A DNA stretch of 19,858 bases from JBGOTP01 sp041476545 (GTDB lineage: Bacteria > Acidobacteriota > Vicinamibacteria > Vicinamibacterales > CAVVIG01): positions 1 to 19,858 of the forward strand of contig JBGOTP010000054.1 of NCBI GenBank assembly GCA_041476545.1. Direction: 5' to 3'. Numbering within the stretch: position 1 is the first letter of the stretch; every line of letters begins with the position of its first letter. The notes beneath the pieces are model-generated. The model saw nothing but the letters and a program-made list of their open reading frames with translations, was not told the DNA's origin and did not search any database. Below, in pieces: positions 1-10,286 of this stretch. The translations under genes were made by a program, and so were the position numbers.

Positions 1-42
1 CGAGGCGAGGCCGAGCGATGCAACCATGACAAGAACTCTCAT
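1..42 (-). CDS. Start of a secreted protein, probably Skp/OmpH chaperone (partial)
   Basis: Only the first 14 codons are in the window; they encode MRVLVMVASLGLAS, the hydrophobic start of a signal peptide. I chose the ATG at 42 because a GAAGGG ribosome-binding motif lies 9 bases upstream, whereas the in-frame ATG at 51 directly abuts that motif. The gene lies 97 bases downstream of bamA on the same strand. In many diderm bacteria the gene after bamA encodes Skp/OmpH, the periplasmic chaperone that carries unfolded outer-membrane proteins to BamA. The identity is inferred from this position and the signal peptide only, since no mature residue is visible. Another exported protein is possible. 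Confidence 0.5.
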   Translation of the reverse strand, partial: MRVLVMVASLGLAS

Positions 43-89
43 TGCAGTCATCCCTTCAAGTGTGGCTTCGGCTCTGGCGGGCTGTCAAC

Positions 90-136
90 TGAAAGCTGAA
101 AGCTGAGAGCTTTCGGCTTTCGGCTTTCGGCTTTCG
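90..136. repeat. Heptamer repeat forming an imperfect hairpin, bamA-skp spacer
   Basis: Three units of TGAAAGC or near variants (90-110) are followed by units of TTTCGGC (111-136). The two halves are complementary apart from G-T pairs and one mismatch, so a transcript could fold into a stem with almost no loop. The element starts four bases after the bamA stop codon in the transcribed (minus) direction. There is no run of T after it, so it does not look like an intrinsic terminator. Confidence 0.8.
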
Positions 137-139
137 CCC

Positions 140-2854
140 CTAGAACGTCGTGCCCACGGCGAAGCGGAACTGGAACGCGCGCTGGGGGCGGAGGGAACTG
201 TCGAATACGCCGGCCCGACTCGGATCGTACGCGAAGATCAATCGAAACGGCACGTTCAGGACCGGCATGAAGAACCGCACTTCCATGCCCGTTGAGCTCT
301 TGAAGGCGTTCACGTTGAACGTCCGAAAACTTGGTTTCACGGAAGGGTCGTACAAGACCACGGGCGGGGCATAGGGATCGAGCAGGAGAGGCGGCGCGAT
401 CGGCAGCAGTTCGCTGAGCGTTTCCTTCCACGTGAACTTCTGTCCGAAATCACGGACCTGTCCAGCGTCGAAAAACGCGATCAGCCGGACCTGCGGCGCA
501 ATCGAGAGAGACTGCTCGAAATTGACCAGCAGCGTCTTGTTGCCCCCAAGCGAGAGACCGGATTGGGGATCGGTCGGACCGATCGTCCGCAAGTCGAACC
601 CGCGCACGTTGAACTCGCCGCCCATGAACAGGCGCTCGAAAATAGGGATCGCGCCAGGTCCGCTCGACTTGCCGTTGATGTACTCGGTCTGCGCGCGCAC
701 GCCCAGCGTCAACCGACTGCTCTGTTTCCAGTACCGGATAGCTTCCAGAGTGGGCTTGTAGTACTTCACGTTCCCGCCGATGCCCGCCAAATCGACCGAC
801 GCCGTCAACCGCACGCCCGTGGTCGGAAAGATGGGCTGGTCCACGGTGTTGTGGACGATGGTCGGCGTGACCTTGCTGATGATCCGCTCGCCACCTCCCT
901 GCGCGGGCGTGTTGAGCAGCAGCGCGTCTTGGAGAAATGGATTGCGCCTCAGCACATCGGGGTTGTCGTAGACGGGATTGATTTCCGTGACGCGCACGCG
1001 TTGGTAGCTGTAATTCGCGTAGAAGCGCGTGAATCCGCGGCCAAGCGGCAGGCCGAGGGTCGTCACGAACCCCGACGACCGCTGCGTGTACTGGCCCACG
1101 TAGCGGATGTCGCTTCGGAAGAGGTTGATCCCCCCGGTGATGTTGCGCTCGAACAGAAACGGCTCGGTGAAGCCGAGCGAGTAATTCTGCGCCCGCGATC
1201 CGCTCTGCAGCGACATGGTCAGGCTCTCGCCGCGCCCGAGGAAATTGGCGGTCTGAAACGAGAGCTGGCCAAAAAATCCCTCGAACTGGGAGACACCGGC
1301 GCCGAAATTGATCTGGTTGCGGTTCTGCTCCTCGAGCCGCACCTGCACGTCGACTTTGTTCTCGGTGTTGGGCGCCTTCTCGAGGGTGACGTCGCGCTGT
1401 TCCTCGAGCGCTTTGAAGTACCCGAGCTGATTGATGCGGCGCACGCTGTACTTCAGGGCTTCGGTGTTGAAGACGGAGTTCTCGTACAGCTGCATCTCGC
1501 GCCGGACCACGTTGTCGTACGTGGTGTTGTTGCCGCTAAAGGTAATCCGGTTCACGAAGTACTGTGTCCCCTCCTTCACCTGCAGCGTCACATCCACGAT
1601 GGCCGGACCGGTCGGTTTTGCCGCCTCGGCGGCGAGCGCGGCGGGCACCACGGGCTGGGTGGGATCGGGATCGTCGCGGAACTTGAAATCCGGAAAGCCA
1701 TTGAGCTCCCAGTATCCGCCGACGCCGTAGGCGTCCTTCATCTTCTTGTAGCCTTCGGTGATCTTCTTGTTGTTGTAGTAGTCTCCCGTCTTCACGTTGA
1801 ACAGGCCGCGCAGGGCCGGGCTCTTGATGACCGTATTGCCCTCGAAGGTGAACTCCCCGACCTTGTAACGGTTTCCCTCGACCACCGGAATCCGCAGGTC
1901 GATCCACCGCGTCTTCTTGTCTGCACTGTCCTCGAGCACCTTGACCTCTGGCTGCCCGACGTTCGCCCGCACGTAGCCGTGGTCGCGGTAGTACTCCGTC
2001 ACCCGATCGGCGTCCTCATCGAACTTGTCCGCGTGATAGGTGCCGCGCTTGGAGATGAACGAGAGGAACCAGTGCGTCTTGTTGGATTTCATCTGGCCGC
2101 GGAGTTTGCGGTCGCTCGCCGCGCTGTTGCCCAGGAACTCGATGTGACGGATCTTGACCTGGGGGCCCTCGTCGAGATGGAAGGTGAGATGCACGAGCTT
2201 CGGGCCGCCCGGTAGCACCGTCATCTCGTGCGTCACATCCGCGTACGGGAAACCCTTCTCCTTCAGCATCTCGCGCACGACGCCTTCGACCTTCCGAATC
2301 GTCGAATCGTCGACAAAGGCGTCCGTCCTGATCTGCAGATTCGTCGTCCGCAGGCGTTCGTCAATCTGGACCGATTCCACCTTTTTCGACCCCTCGTACT
2401 CGACGATCTTCACGCGCTGGCGTTCTTCGATGTAGTACGTGACGATCTTCCCCATCGCGCCGTTGGTGAACGTGTAGTCGGTGACGTCGATCTTCAGATC
2501 GTCCAAAAAGTTCGTGCCCCACAAGCGACGAAAATCCTCGAGGACGGTCTTTTCGGACTCCGGGGTCCACGGCACCCAGACACCCTGGGACGGCTTGCTG
2601 ACCGGCAGTTTGATGTAAAAGAGGTAGGTTTCCTGGTCGACCAGCGTGACGTTGCCCTGCGCCGCAAAGCAGGGGGCCAGCAGATAGACCACCGGACCCG
2701 AGTTGACCGGAGGCTGGGCGACCGGTGGGTCGACGTGGAACCCGCAGACGGTGGCCGGGGGTCCAAACGTCGTCTGGGGCTGCTGCGCAATCGCGGGGGC
2801 CGCGATGCCAACGACGACCGCGAGAATGGCTAGAGCGCAAGAACGCTTGAACAT
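140..2854 (-). CDS. bamA: Outer membrane protein assembly factor BamA
   Basis: BamA inserts beta-barrel proteins into the outer membrane. The 904-residue product has a signal peptide (about residues 1-24, ending AIAQ), five POTRA-like periplasmic domains (about 68-150, 147-230, 231-327, 328-429 and 430-508) and an Omp85 barrel from about 513 to a C-terminal phenylalanine. The conserved VRGF motif of barrel loop 6 is at 750-753. It is longer than the roughly 810 residues of E. coli BamA. Extra length comes from an N-terminal segment, a Pro/Ala-rich insert in POTRA 4 (about 396-418) and a Pro-rich loop near the C-terminus. The mature part has just two cysteines, C37 and C62, both ahead of POTRA 1. 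It follows clpC by 96 bases and precedes the probable skp. No strong ribosome-binding motif precedes the ATG. Confidence 0.96.
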   Translation of the reverse strand: MFKRSCALAILAVVVGIAAPAIAQQPQTTFGPPATVCGFHVDPPVAQPPVNSGPVVYLLAPCFAAQGNVTLVDQETYLFYIKLPVSKPSQGVWVPWTPESEKTVLEDFRRLWGTNFLDDLKIDVTDYTFTNGAMGKIVTYYIEERQRVKIVEYEGSKKVESVQIDERLRTTNLQIRTDAFVDDSTIRKVEGVVREMLKEKGFPYADVTHEMTVLPGGPKLVHLTFHLDEGPQVKIRHIEFLGNSAASDRKLRGQMKSNKTHWFLSFISKRGTYHADKFDEDADRVTEYYRDHGYVRANVGQPEVKVLEDSADKKTRWIDLRIPVVEGNRYKVGEFTFEGNTVIKSPALRGLFNVKTGDYYNNKKITEGYKKMKDAYGVGGYWELNGFPDFKFRDDPDPTQPVVPAALAAEAAKPTGPAIVDVTLQVKEGTQYFVNRITFSGNNTTYDNVVRREMQLYENSVFNTEALKYSVRRINQLGYFKALEEQRDVTLEKAPNTENKVDVQVRLEEQNRNQINFGAGVSQFEGFFGQLSFQTANFLGRGESLTMSLQSGSRAQNYSLGFTEPFLFERNITGGINLFRSDIRYVGQYTQRSSGFVTTLGLPLGRGFTRFYANYSYQRVRVTEINPVYDNPDVLRRNPFLQDALLLNTPAQGGGERIISKVTPTIVHNTVDQPIFPTTGVRLTASVDLAGIGGNVKYYKPTLEAIRYWKQSSRLTLGVRAQTEYINGKSSGPGAIPIFERLFMGGEFNVRGFDLRTIGPTDPQSGLSLGGNKTLLVNFEQSLSIAPQVRLIAFFDAGQVRDFGQKFTWKETLSELLPIAPPLLLDPYAPPVVLYDPSVKPSFRTFNVNAFKSSTGMEVRFFMPVLNVPFRLIFAYDPSRAGVFDSSLRPQRAFQFRFAVGTTF

Positions 2855-2950
2855 GCAGAGGTATCCGTCTGGCGATCTGAGCTTGGCATTTTACTGGATT
2901 TTAGACGCGCGGAACGCCCTAAAGGCCGGGGTCGGGAGACCCCTTCACCA
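2855..2950 (-). other. clpC-bamA spacer; weak hairpin and AT-rich hexamers
   Basis: Just after the clpC stop there is a 6-base-pair stem with a 4-base loop (2928-2943). No T-tract follows, so it is a poor intrinsic terminator. Further on are two TAAAAT hexamers (2903-2898 and 2893-2888) that resemble -10 boxes, but neither has a good -35 at normal spacing. bamA may be transcribed by read-through from clpC or from a weak promoter here. This is the only larger minus-strand spacer without a 7-9-base repeat. Confidence 0.3.
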
Positions 2951-5386
<2,436 letters not shown>

Positions 5387-5440
5387 CGGGGCTACCTACG
5401 TGAAAGCAGATGGCGTTGGGGTCGCACGTGCGATGACCAC

Positions 5441-5468
5441 AGTATACGGCATGGCCTCCTCGCCCAAA
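5441..5468 (-). promoter_or_regulatory. Probable sigma-70-type promoter of clpC
   Basis: Reading the minus strand, a TATACT hexamer (5446-5441) matches the -10 consensus in five of six positions. TTTGGG (5468-5463) or TTGGGC (5467-5462) lies 16 or 15 bases upstream as a weak -35. Transcription would start near 5434 and give a leader of about 48 bases. No CIRCE inverted repeat or CtsR-type direct repeat is present, so heat-shock control by HrcA or CtsR is not supported. Confidence 0.5.
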
Positions 5469-5560
5469 CGCGAATCTGCGGATAAGTGACTGTCAGGATT
5501 AGGGTTCACACCCCACTGTGTCAGACGCCGCTAGTGCAACGGGCGTGCCCAATCCGGGCG

Positions 5561-5611
5561 GAGGGCTGGAGGCTGGAGGCTGGAGGTTGGAGGCTAGAGG
5601 TTGGAGGCCGG
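5561..5611. repeat. Tandem GGCTGGA heptamers, lolD-clpC spacer
   Basis: Six consecutive 7-base units (5564-5605) read GGCTGGA three times, then GGTTGGA, GGCTAGA and GGTTGGA, with a degenerate seventh unit. The variation is confined to C/T and G/A changes. The array starts 8 bases beyond the lolD stop codon in the transcribed direction. There is no second, complementary half here, unlike the related element at 13081-13157. Confidence 0.85.
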
Positions 5612-5618
5612 TGGCGAA

Positions 5619-6302
5619 TCAGGCGGCGACGAGGCGGCCCTCTCGCAGCCGCAGCACACGGTCGCAGGCGGCGGCGAGTCGTTGATTGTGCGTGGCAATG
5701 ATGGAGGTGAGGCCATAGCTGCGATGCATCTCGCGCAGCAGGTCGTGCAGGGCATCCGCGGTCTGTTCATCGAGATCGCCGGTGGGCTCGTCGGCCAGGA
5801 GCACGGCAGGACGCATGACCAGCGCACGCGCGACGGCGACGCGCTGCTGCTCTCCTCCTGACAGCATGCCGGGTCGATGCGTCAACCGATCCCCGAGACC
5901 AACTCGTCGCAGCAATTCTTCGGCGCGCGACCGAGCCTCCATCAGCGCGATGCGGGCAATCCGCATCGGCATCTCGGCGTTTTCGAGCGCGCTGAATTCC
6001 GGCAGCAGATGGTGGAACTGAAAGACGAACCCGACGCGACGATTTCGAAACGCTACGACCTCCGCGTCGGACAAGGCGGTCAGCTCGGCGTCCGCGATGG
6101 ACACCGTGCCCCGATCGGCGCGATCCAGGCCGCCCAGCACGTGCAGCAACGTGCTCTTGCCCACACCGGACGCCCCGACGACGGCCACCATTTCGCCGGC
6201 CTCCACCACCAGGTCAAGGTCGCGCAGCACGGTGAGCGGAACGCCGCCAACCGTATAGGTCTTGACGATGCCGTGCGCTTCGAGAAATGGCAACTGGTTC
6301 AC
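5619..6302 (-). CDS. lolD: Lipoprotein-releasing ABC transporter ATPase LolD
   Basis: LolD is the ATPase of the complex that extracts lipoproteins from the inner membrane and hands them to LolA. The 227 residues show all ABC motifs: Walker A GASGVGKST at 43-51, Q-loop FQFHHLL at 94-100, signature LSGGEQQRV at 147-155, Walker B with D-loop VLLADEPTGDLD at 167-178, and the switch histidine H205. Length and motif spacing match the LolD/MacB/FtsE branch. The neighbouring LolC/E-type permease points to LolD over MacB. The start is a GTG with no clear ribosome-binding motif. The start of a strong inverted repeat arm lies 6 bases upstream of it, where the ribosome-binding site would be. Confidence 0.93.
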   Translation of the reverse strand: MNQLPFLEAHGIVKTYTVGGVPLTVLRDLDLVVEAGEMVAVVGASGVGKSTLLHVLGGLDRADRGTVSIADAELTALSDAEVVAFRNRRVGFVFQFHHLLPEFSALENAEMPMRIARIALMEARSRAEELLRRVGLGDRLTHRPGMLSGGEQQRVAVARALVMRPAVLLADEPTGDLDEQTADALHDLLREMHRSYGLTSIIATHNQRLAAACDRVLRLREGRLVAA

Positions 6303-6308
6303 ACGTCA

Positions 6309-6388
6309 TCACGAAGACGCGAAGAACACGAAGGACGGTTTGCACAGGAACGGCTGTACGTCTCTTCGTGATCTTCGTGACTTCGTGA
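6309..6388. repeat. Long imperfect inverted repeat of CACGAAG units, lolC/E-lolD spacer
   Basis: The left arm (6309-6333) and right arm (6364-6388) are complementary at 22 of 25 positions, with a 30-base loop between. Both arms are made of 8-9-base variants of TCACGAAG. The element fills most of the 97-base gap and would fold immediately before the lolD start codon in the transcript. No T-tract follows either arm. Confidence 0.9.
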
Positions 6389-6399
6389 AGCCCAGTTAC

Positions 6400-7632
6400 T
6401 CATTCGTATCTCAAAGCCTGCGTCGGATCGAGGCGCGCGGCCTGGCGCGACGGATAGATCGTCGCGACGAAGCAGATGACGAGCGCCGCCCCGACGACAA
6501 ACGCGAAGTCGCGCGGAAGCACCGTGAAGGGCAGGTAGGAGATCTGATAGACATCCACCGGTACGCGAATGACCTTGTAGCGGTCGAGCAGCGTGCAGGC
6601 GACATATCCGAGCGTCGCCCCGGCGGTCGTGCCAACGAGGCCGATAATCAGCCCTTGCAGGATGAAAATGACCGTCACGCTCCCGGCGCTCGTGCCCATT
6701 GTTTTCAAGATGGCGATATCCCGGTGCTTTTCCATGACCAGCAGAATGAGCGTGGCCACGATGTTGAGCGCCGCCACCATCACGATGAGACCGATCGCCA
6801 GCGAGACGGCGATCTTTTCGAGCCGCAGCGCGGAATAGAGCGACTTGTTCATGTCGCCCCAGTCCTCGGCGACATAGTCGTCGCCGAGCGTCGCCGTCAC
6901 GGTGTCCGCGATCTGCGGCGCGAGGTAGATGTTGTCCACCCGCAGCTGGATCTGCTCGACCGTGTCCACGGCAAGAAGCCGTTTCGCGGTGCGGAGCGAC
7001 ACCATGCCGAACGTCGAATCGACCTCGAAGAACCCCAGGTTGAAAATGCCCGCCACACGCAGTCGGCGCGGCAAGCCCCGCAGCTGACCGAAGGGCGATC
7101 CAATCCCCGCCATGGTCACAACCGACACCTGGTCGCCGACAGCGACACCGAGCCTGACGGCCAGATCGCTCCCGAGAAGAATGCCCTGCAACTCGTCCGG
7201 TCCCGGTGAATTGAGCGACGCCAAGCTGCCGCTCTTCATCGCACCGGCGATCTGCGTCACGTCCGGTTCGAGCGCCGGGTCGATTCCCTTGATTTGCATC
7301 GGCAGTTCGGCGCCGGACGCGGCGATAATCCCCTGGCCGAAGATCGCGGGAGCGGCGCCGACCACATGCGGGATCCGGCGCAGACGATCCGCCTCCGCCT
7401 GATAGTCCACAATCCCGGTCCGCTTTGCGACGTTGACGTGCGCGCTCGCGCCAACCAGGCGATCGCGCACCTCCTGCTGCAGTCCGGTCATGACAGCCAG
7501 TGCAATGATGACCGCCATGACGCCCACCCCGACGCCGATGATGGAAATGAACGAGATCAGGGAAATGAGCGCCTGTTTCCGTTTCGCGAACAGATACCGC
7601 AGCGCGATGTGGAGCTCGAACGGGATGTTCAT
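6400..7632 (-). CDS. lolC: LolC/LolE-family lipoprotein-releasing permease
   Basis: This is the membrane subunit of the lipoprotein-releasing ABC transporter. The 410-residue length is typical of LolC/LolE. Residues 20-50 form the first membrane helix, a periplasmic MacB-like domain follows (about 51-265), and three C-terminal helices end in the family's TYPSRxAARLDPxxALRYE-like tail, here with IYPSRQAARLDPTQALRYE. The coupling-helix segment MEKHRDIAILKTMG, which contacts the ATPase, is clear. Only one such permease gene is present, so it may act as a homodimer (the LolF arrangement) or pair with a partner elsewhere; the lolC symbol is therefore a convenience. It lies between lysS and lolD with repeat-filled spacers on both sides. 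The repeat arm ends four bases before the ATG. Confidence 0.9.
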   Translation of the reverse strand: MNIPFELHIALRYLFAKRKQALISLISFISIIGVGVGVMAVIIALAVMTGLQQEVRDRLVGASAHVNVAKRTGIVDYQAEADRLRRIPHVVGAAPAIFGQGIIAASGAELPMQIKGIDPALEPDVTQIAGAMKSGSLASLNSPGPDELQGILLGSDLAVRLGVAVGDQVSVVTMAGIGSPFGQLRGLPRRLRVAGIFNLGFFEVDSTFGMVSLRTAKRLLAVDTVEQIQLRVDNIYLAPQIADTVTATLGDDYVAEDWGDMNKSLYSALRLEKIAVSLAIGLIVMVAALNIVATLILLVMEKHRDIAILKTMGTSAGSVTVIFILQGLIIGLVGTTAGATLGYVACTLLDRYKVIRVPVDVYQISYLPFTVLPRDFAFVVGAALVICFVATIYPSRQAARLDPTQALRYE

Positions 7633-7636
7633 GCCA

Positions 7637-7727
7637 AGCTTTCAGCTGTCAGCTTTCGGCTTTCAGCCTCAGCCTTCTGGAGCTGACGCTCCGGCTGCCG
7701 AGAGCTGATGGCCGATGGCTGATAGCT
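7637..7727. repeat. Inverted repeat of AGCTTTC/AGCTGAT units, lysS-lolC/E spacer
   Basis: The left arm (7637-7668) and right arm (7693-7727) are imperfectly complementary, each built from 7-base variants of AGC plus four bases. The loop contains a smaller GGAGC/GCTCC hairpin (7679-7692). The unit type resembles the repeat at 90-136. The element occupies nearly the whole gap, running from three bases after the lysS stop to four bases before the lolC/E start. Confidence 0.85.
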
Positions 7728-7729
7728 TG

Positions 7730-9229
7730 TCATTCCTTCTTTCTCATGAGCGGAAAGAGAATCACGTCGCGGATCGAGGGGCTGTTGGTGAGCAGCATCA
7801 CGAGCCGATCGATGCCCACGCCCTCCCCCGCCGTCGGCGGGAGGCCGTACTCGAGCGCGCGGACATAATCGTCGTCCATGGCGTGGGCCTCGAGGTCGCC
7901 GGTTGCGCGATCCGCGAGCTGGGCCTCGAACCGCCGGCGCTGCTCGTCCGGATCGTTCAGCTCGCTGAAGGCATTCGCCACCTCGAAGCCGCCGATGTAC
8001 AGCTCGAACCGCTCAACGGTGTCCGGATCGTCCGGCTTCTGCTTCGACAGCGGCGACACCTCGGTCGGGAAGTCGTAGACGAAGGTCGGTTGAATGAGCC
8101 GATCCTCGCAGAACCGCTCAAATATCTCGGTCGCAATCCGGCCGGCACCCGCGCCAGGCTTCACCTCGAGACCGAGTTCACCGGCGATCCCGGCGACGCA
8201 ATCCCGGTCCCGGATCTCCGCGTCGGTCACGTCGCGCCTGAGCCTTCGCCCCGCCGCTTCGCGGGCGCCATCCCGCAGCGACAGACGCGCGAACGGGGCA
8301 GCAAAGGAGATCTGATGTTCGCCGAATGTCATCTGATCCGTCCCGATGGCCTGGCGTGCCACGGTTCCGAGCAGCTCCTCGGTCATCGTCATCAGCGCCT
8401 GATAGTCGGCGTACGTCTCGTAGAACTCCATCATCGTGAACTCGGGGTTGTGCTGCGTTGAGATCCCCTCGTTCCGGAAATTGCGATTAATCTCGAAGAC
8501 GCGCTCCATGCCGCCGACCACGAGGCGCTTGAGGTACAGCTCGGGCGCGACGCGCAGATACAGATCCATGTCGAGCGTGTTGTGATGCGTCACGAAGGGG
8601 CGCGCCAGCGCGCCGCCGGCAATCGGCTGCATCATCGGCGTCTCCACCTCGAGATACCCGCGCTCGTCCATGAACGCGCGGATGGCGGCCACGACACGGC
8701 TGCGGGTCTCGAATACGCCGCGGGACTCCGGGTTGACGACCAGATCGAGATAGCGCTGGCGATAGCGGATCTCGACGTCGGTCAGTCCATGCCACTTCTC
8801 GGGCAAGGGGAGCAGGCACTTCGACAGAAAGTGCAGTCGTGAGGCCCAGATCGTCAGTTCGTTGGTCTTCGTCCGAAACACGCGACCTTCGACGCCAATC
8901 CAGTCGCCAAGGTCGAGGAGCTTGAAGATCTGAAAGTCGAGCGGCGGCAGCGCGTCCTGCCGGATGTACATCTGGATCTTCGAAAGGCCATCCGAGACCA
9001 CGAGGAAGTTCGCCTTCCCAAAGGATCGGATGGCCAGAATCCGCCCGCTCGTGACCGTCTGCGGCCTTTCGGCCTCGAGCTCGTCGTGCGTCCGATCGCC
9101 GTGGGCACCGACGAGCTGCGAGACCGTGTGCTGCCGCTCGAACCGGCGTGGATAGATCTCGACGCCGAGCCTCGCGAGCGCATCGAGATTGGCACGCCGC
9201 TGCTGAATCTGTTCGTCTTGACTGGACAT
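7730..9229 (-). CDS. lysS: Lysyl-tRNA synthetase, class II
   Basis: LysS charges tRNA-Lys with lysine in the cytoplasm. The 499-residue product has an N-terminal OB-fold anticodon-binding domain (about 55-140) and a class II catalytic core. Motif 1 lies at about 170-199, ending LEVETPMM. Motif 2 is at 245-270 with FEINRNFRNEG and HNPEFTMMEFY. Motif 3 is at about 467-496 with GEGVGIDRLVMLL and IRDVILFPLMR. The length is normal for bacterial LysS. The ATG lies 7 bases after the nusB stop codon, so translation is probably coupled. Nothing appears truncated or missing. Confidence 0.97.
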   Translation of the reverse strand: MSSQDEQIQQRRANLDALARLGVEIYPRRFERQHTVSQLVGAHGDRTHDELEAERPQTVTSGRILAIRSFGKANFLVVSDGLSKIQMYIRQDALPPLDFQIFKLLDLGDWIGVEGRVFRTKTNELTIWASRLHFLSKCLLPLPEKWHGLTDVEIRYRQRYLDLVVNPESRGVFETRSRVVAAIRAFMDERGYLEVETPMMQPIAGGALARPFVTHHNTLDMDLYLRVAPELYLKRLVVGGMERVFEINRNFRNEGISTQHNPEFTMMEFYETYADYQALMTMTEELLGTVARQAIGTDQMTFGEHQISFAAPFARLSLRDGAREAAGRRLRRDVTDAEIRDRDCVAGIAGELGLEVKPGAGAGRIATEIFERFCEDRLIQPTFVYDFPTEVSPLSKQKPDDPDTVERFELYIGGFEVANAFSELNDPDEQRRRFEAQLADRATGDLEAHAMDDDYVRALEYGLPPTAGEGVGIDRLVMLLTNSPSIRDVILFPLMRKKE

Positions 9230-9236
9230 ACAAGAA

Positions 9237-9701
9237 CTATGGTGTCTTCTCGATCTTCTCTATCTTCTTCCGGATGCCGTCAAGCATCCCGTTGATGAAT
9301 TTCACCGATTCGCCGGTACTGAACGTCCGCGCGAGCTCGATCGCTTCGTTAATCACGACGGCGGGCGGGGCCGCCGCGTCGCTCAGCAGCTCGCACGCGG
9401 CTGCGCGCAGAATCAGACGATCGACAACGGCCATCCGCTCGGGCCGCCAGCGCTCGGTCGTCTCGGCGATGAGCGCGTCGATCTCGGGAAGCCGCCGGAC
9501 CGTCTCGCGCGCCAGTTCGGACGCGAAGCCACGCAACGAATCGGACGGGGGCTCCACGTCGGGCCACTGCCATTCGAAGAATGTCTGAATGGCCCGGTCG
9601 ACATCGCTCTGTCCGACGTCCCACTGGTACAGAATCTGAAGCGCGCACTCGCGCGCACGGCGACGCGGGTCTTTCTTCAAGGATCTCTTTTCACGCGTCA
9701 C
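9237..9701 (-). CDS. nusB: Transcription antitermination factor NusB
   Basis: NusB binds boxA RNA with NusE (S10) and supports antitermination on rRNA operons. The protein is all-helical and shows the family start RRRARECALQILYQWD and the later VVINEAIELARTFSTGESVKFINGMLDGI block. I chose the GTG at 9701, giving 154 residues. Longer versions would extend deep into ribH and read as arginine-rich out-of-frame sequence. A TTG at 9680, preceded by AAAAGAGA, is an alternative that gives 147 residues. With the GTG start the gene overlaps ribH by 11 bases. The ribH-nusB pairing is very common in bacteria. Confidence 0.93.
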   Translation of the reverse strand: MTREKRSLKKDPRRRARECALQILYQWDVGQSDVDRAIQTFFEWQWPDVEPPSDSLRGFASELARETVRRLPEIDALIAETTERWRPERMAVVDRLILRAAACELLSDAAAPPAVVINEAIELARTFSTGESVKFINGMLDGIRKKIEKIEKTP

Positions 9702-10179
9702 GGGCAGGGCTGGACGCGTCCAGCTGCGCGACAATCGTGGCCATCTCGAGCGCCGCGGCGGCCGCCTCCCATCCCTTGTTGGACGGACCATCACCCGCCC
9801 GTTCCACCGACTCCTCAACGGAGTTGGTCGTCAGGACGCCAAACGCCATCGGCACACCGGTGTCGGCGGCCGCGGACATCAGGCCGTGGGCCACGGCGGA
9901 CGCGATGTACTCGAAGTGCGGTGTGGACCCTCGAATCAGGCAACCCAGACACACCACCGCATCGAACTGACCGCTTTCGGCCGCGCGACGTGCGGCGATC
10001 GGGATCTCGAACGCCCCCGGCACGCGGATGAGCGTAACCAGATCCGATCGCACGTTCGCCGCCGCGAGCGCCGCCAGGGCGCCGGCCTGCAGACGATCAG
10101 TCACGAAATCGTGATACTTCGACACCACGACCGCGAATCTCAACTTCGCCGTTGCCTGCGTGCCCTCGATTGTTCGCAT
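9691..10179 (-). CDS. ribH: 6,7-dimethyl-8-ribityllumazine synthase
   Basis: RibH condenses 5-amino-6-ribitylamino-uracil with dihydroxybutanone phosphate, the penultimate step of riboflavin synthesis. The 162-residue product has the family blocks SKYHDFVTDRL (20-30), VPGAFEIP (53-60), CLIRGSTPHFEY (80-91) and FGVLTTNSVEES, with RAG and NKG further on. The proposed catalytic histidine falls at H88, the same number as in the Bacillus subtilis enzyme. No FMN riboswitch is visible upstream, where the spacer holds a C-rich repeat. The ribosome-binding motif is weak: TGAGG lies 13 bases before the ATG. No other rib gene is in the window. Confidence 0.96.
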   Translation of the reverse strand: MRTIEGTQATAKLRFAVVVSKYHDFVTDRLQAGALAALAAANVRSDLVTLIRVPGAFEIPIAARRAAESGQFDAVVCLGCLIRGSTPHFEYIASAVAHGLMSAAADTGVPMAFGVLTTNSVEESVERAGDGPSNKGWEAAAAALEMATIVAQLDASSPARDA

Positions 10180-10201
10180 CTGCGGAAGAAAACCTCATCA
10201 C

Positions 10202-10286
10202 GGCCCGCCCCGCCTGCCCCACCAGCCCCACCCGGCCTGCCCTGCCTGCCCTGCCTGCCCCACCCGCCCTGCCTGCCCTGCCTGCC
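10202..10286. repeat. CCTGCCCTG low-complexity repeat, ECH-ribH spacer; G-rich on the transcribed strand
   Basis: About 85 bases consist of variants of CCTGCC and CCTGCCCTG on the plus strand. The repeat directly abuts the stop codon of the enoyl-CoA hydratase gene. On the minus (RNA-like) strand it is G-rich with several GGG runs. The stretch 10269-10249 has four G-runs separated by loops of 1, 1 and 6 bases, which fits a canonical G-quadruplex pattern. Confidence 0.85.

Noticed and set aside
563..2215. Long plus-strand open frame of 550 codons opposite bamA
   Set aside because: It reads as Arg/Val/His-rich sequence without any family motif. It is a shadow of bamA codon use in GC-rich DNA.
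2928..2943. Intrinsic terminator after clpC
   Set aside because: The hairpin has only six pairs and is not followed by a T-tract.
5387..5520. CIRCE or CtsR heat-shock operator upstream of clpC
   Set aside because: Neither the inverted TTAGCACTC-type nor the GGTCAAA-type direct repeat is present.
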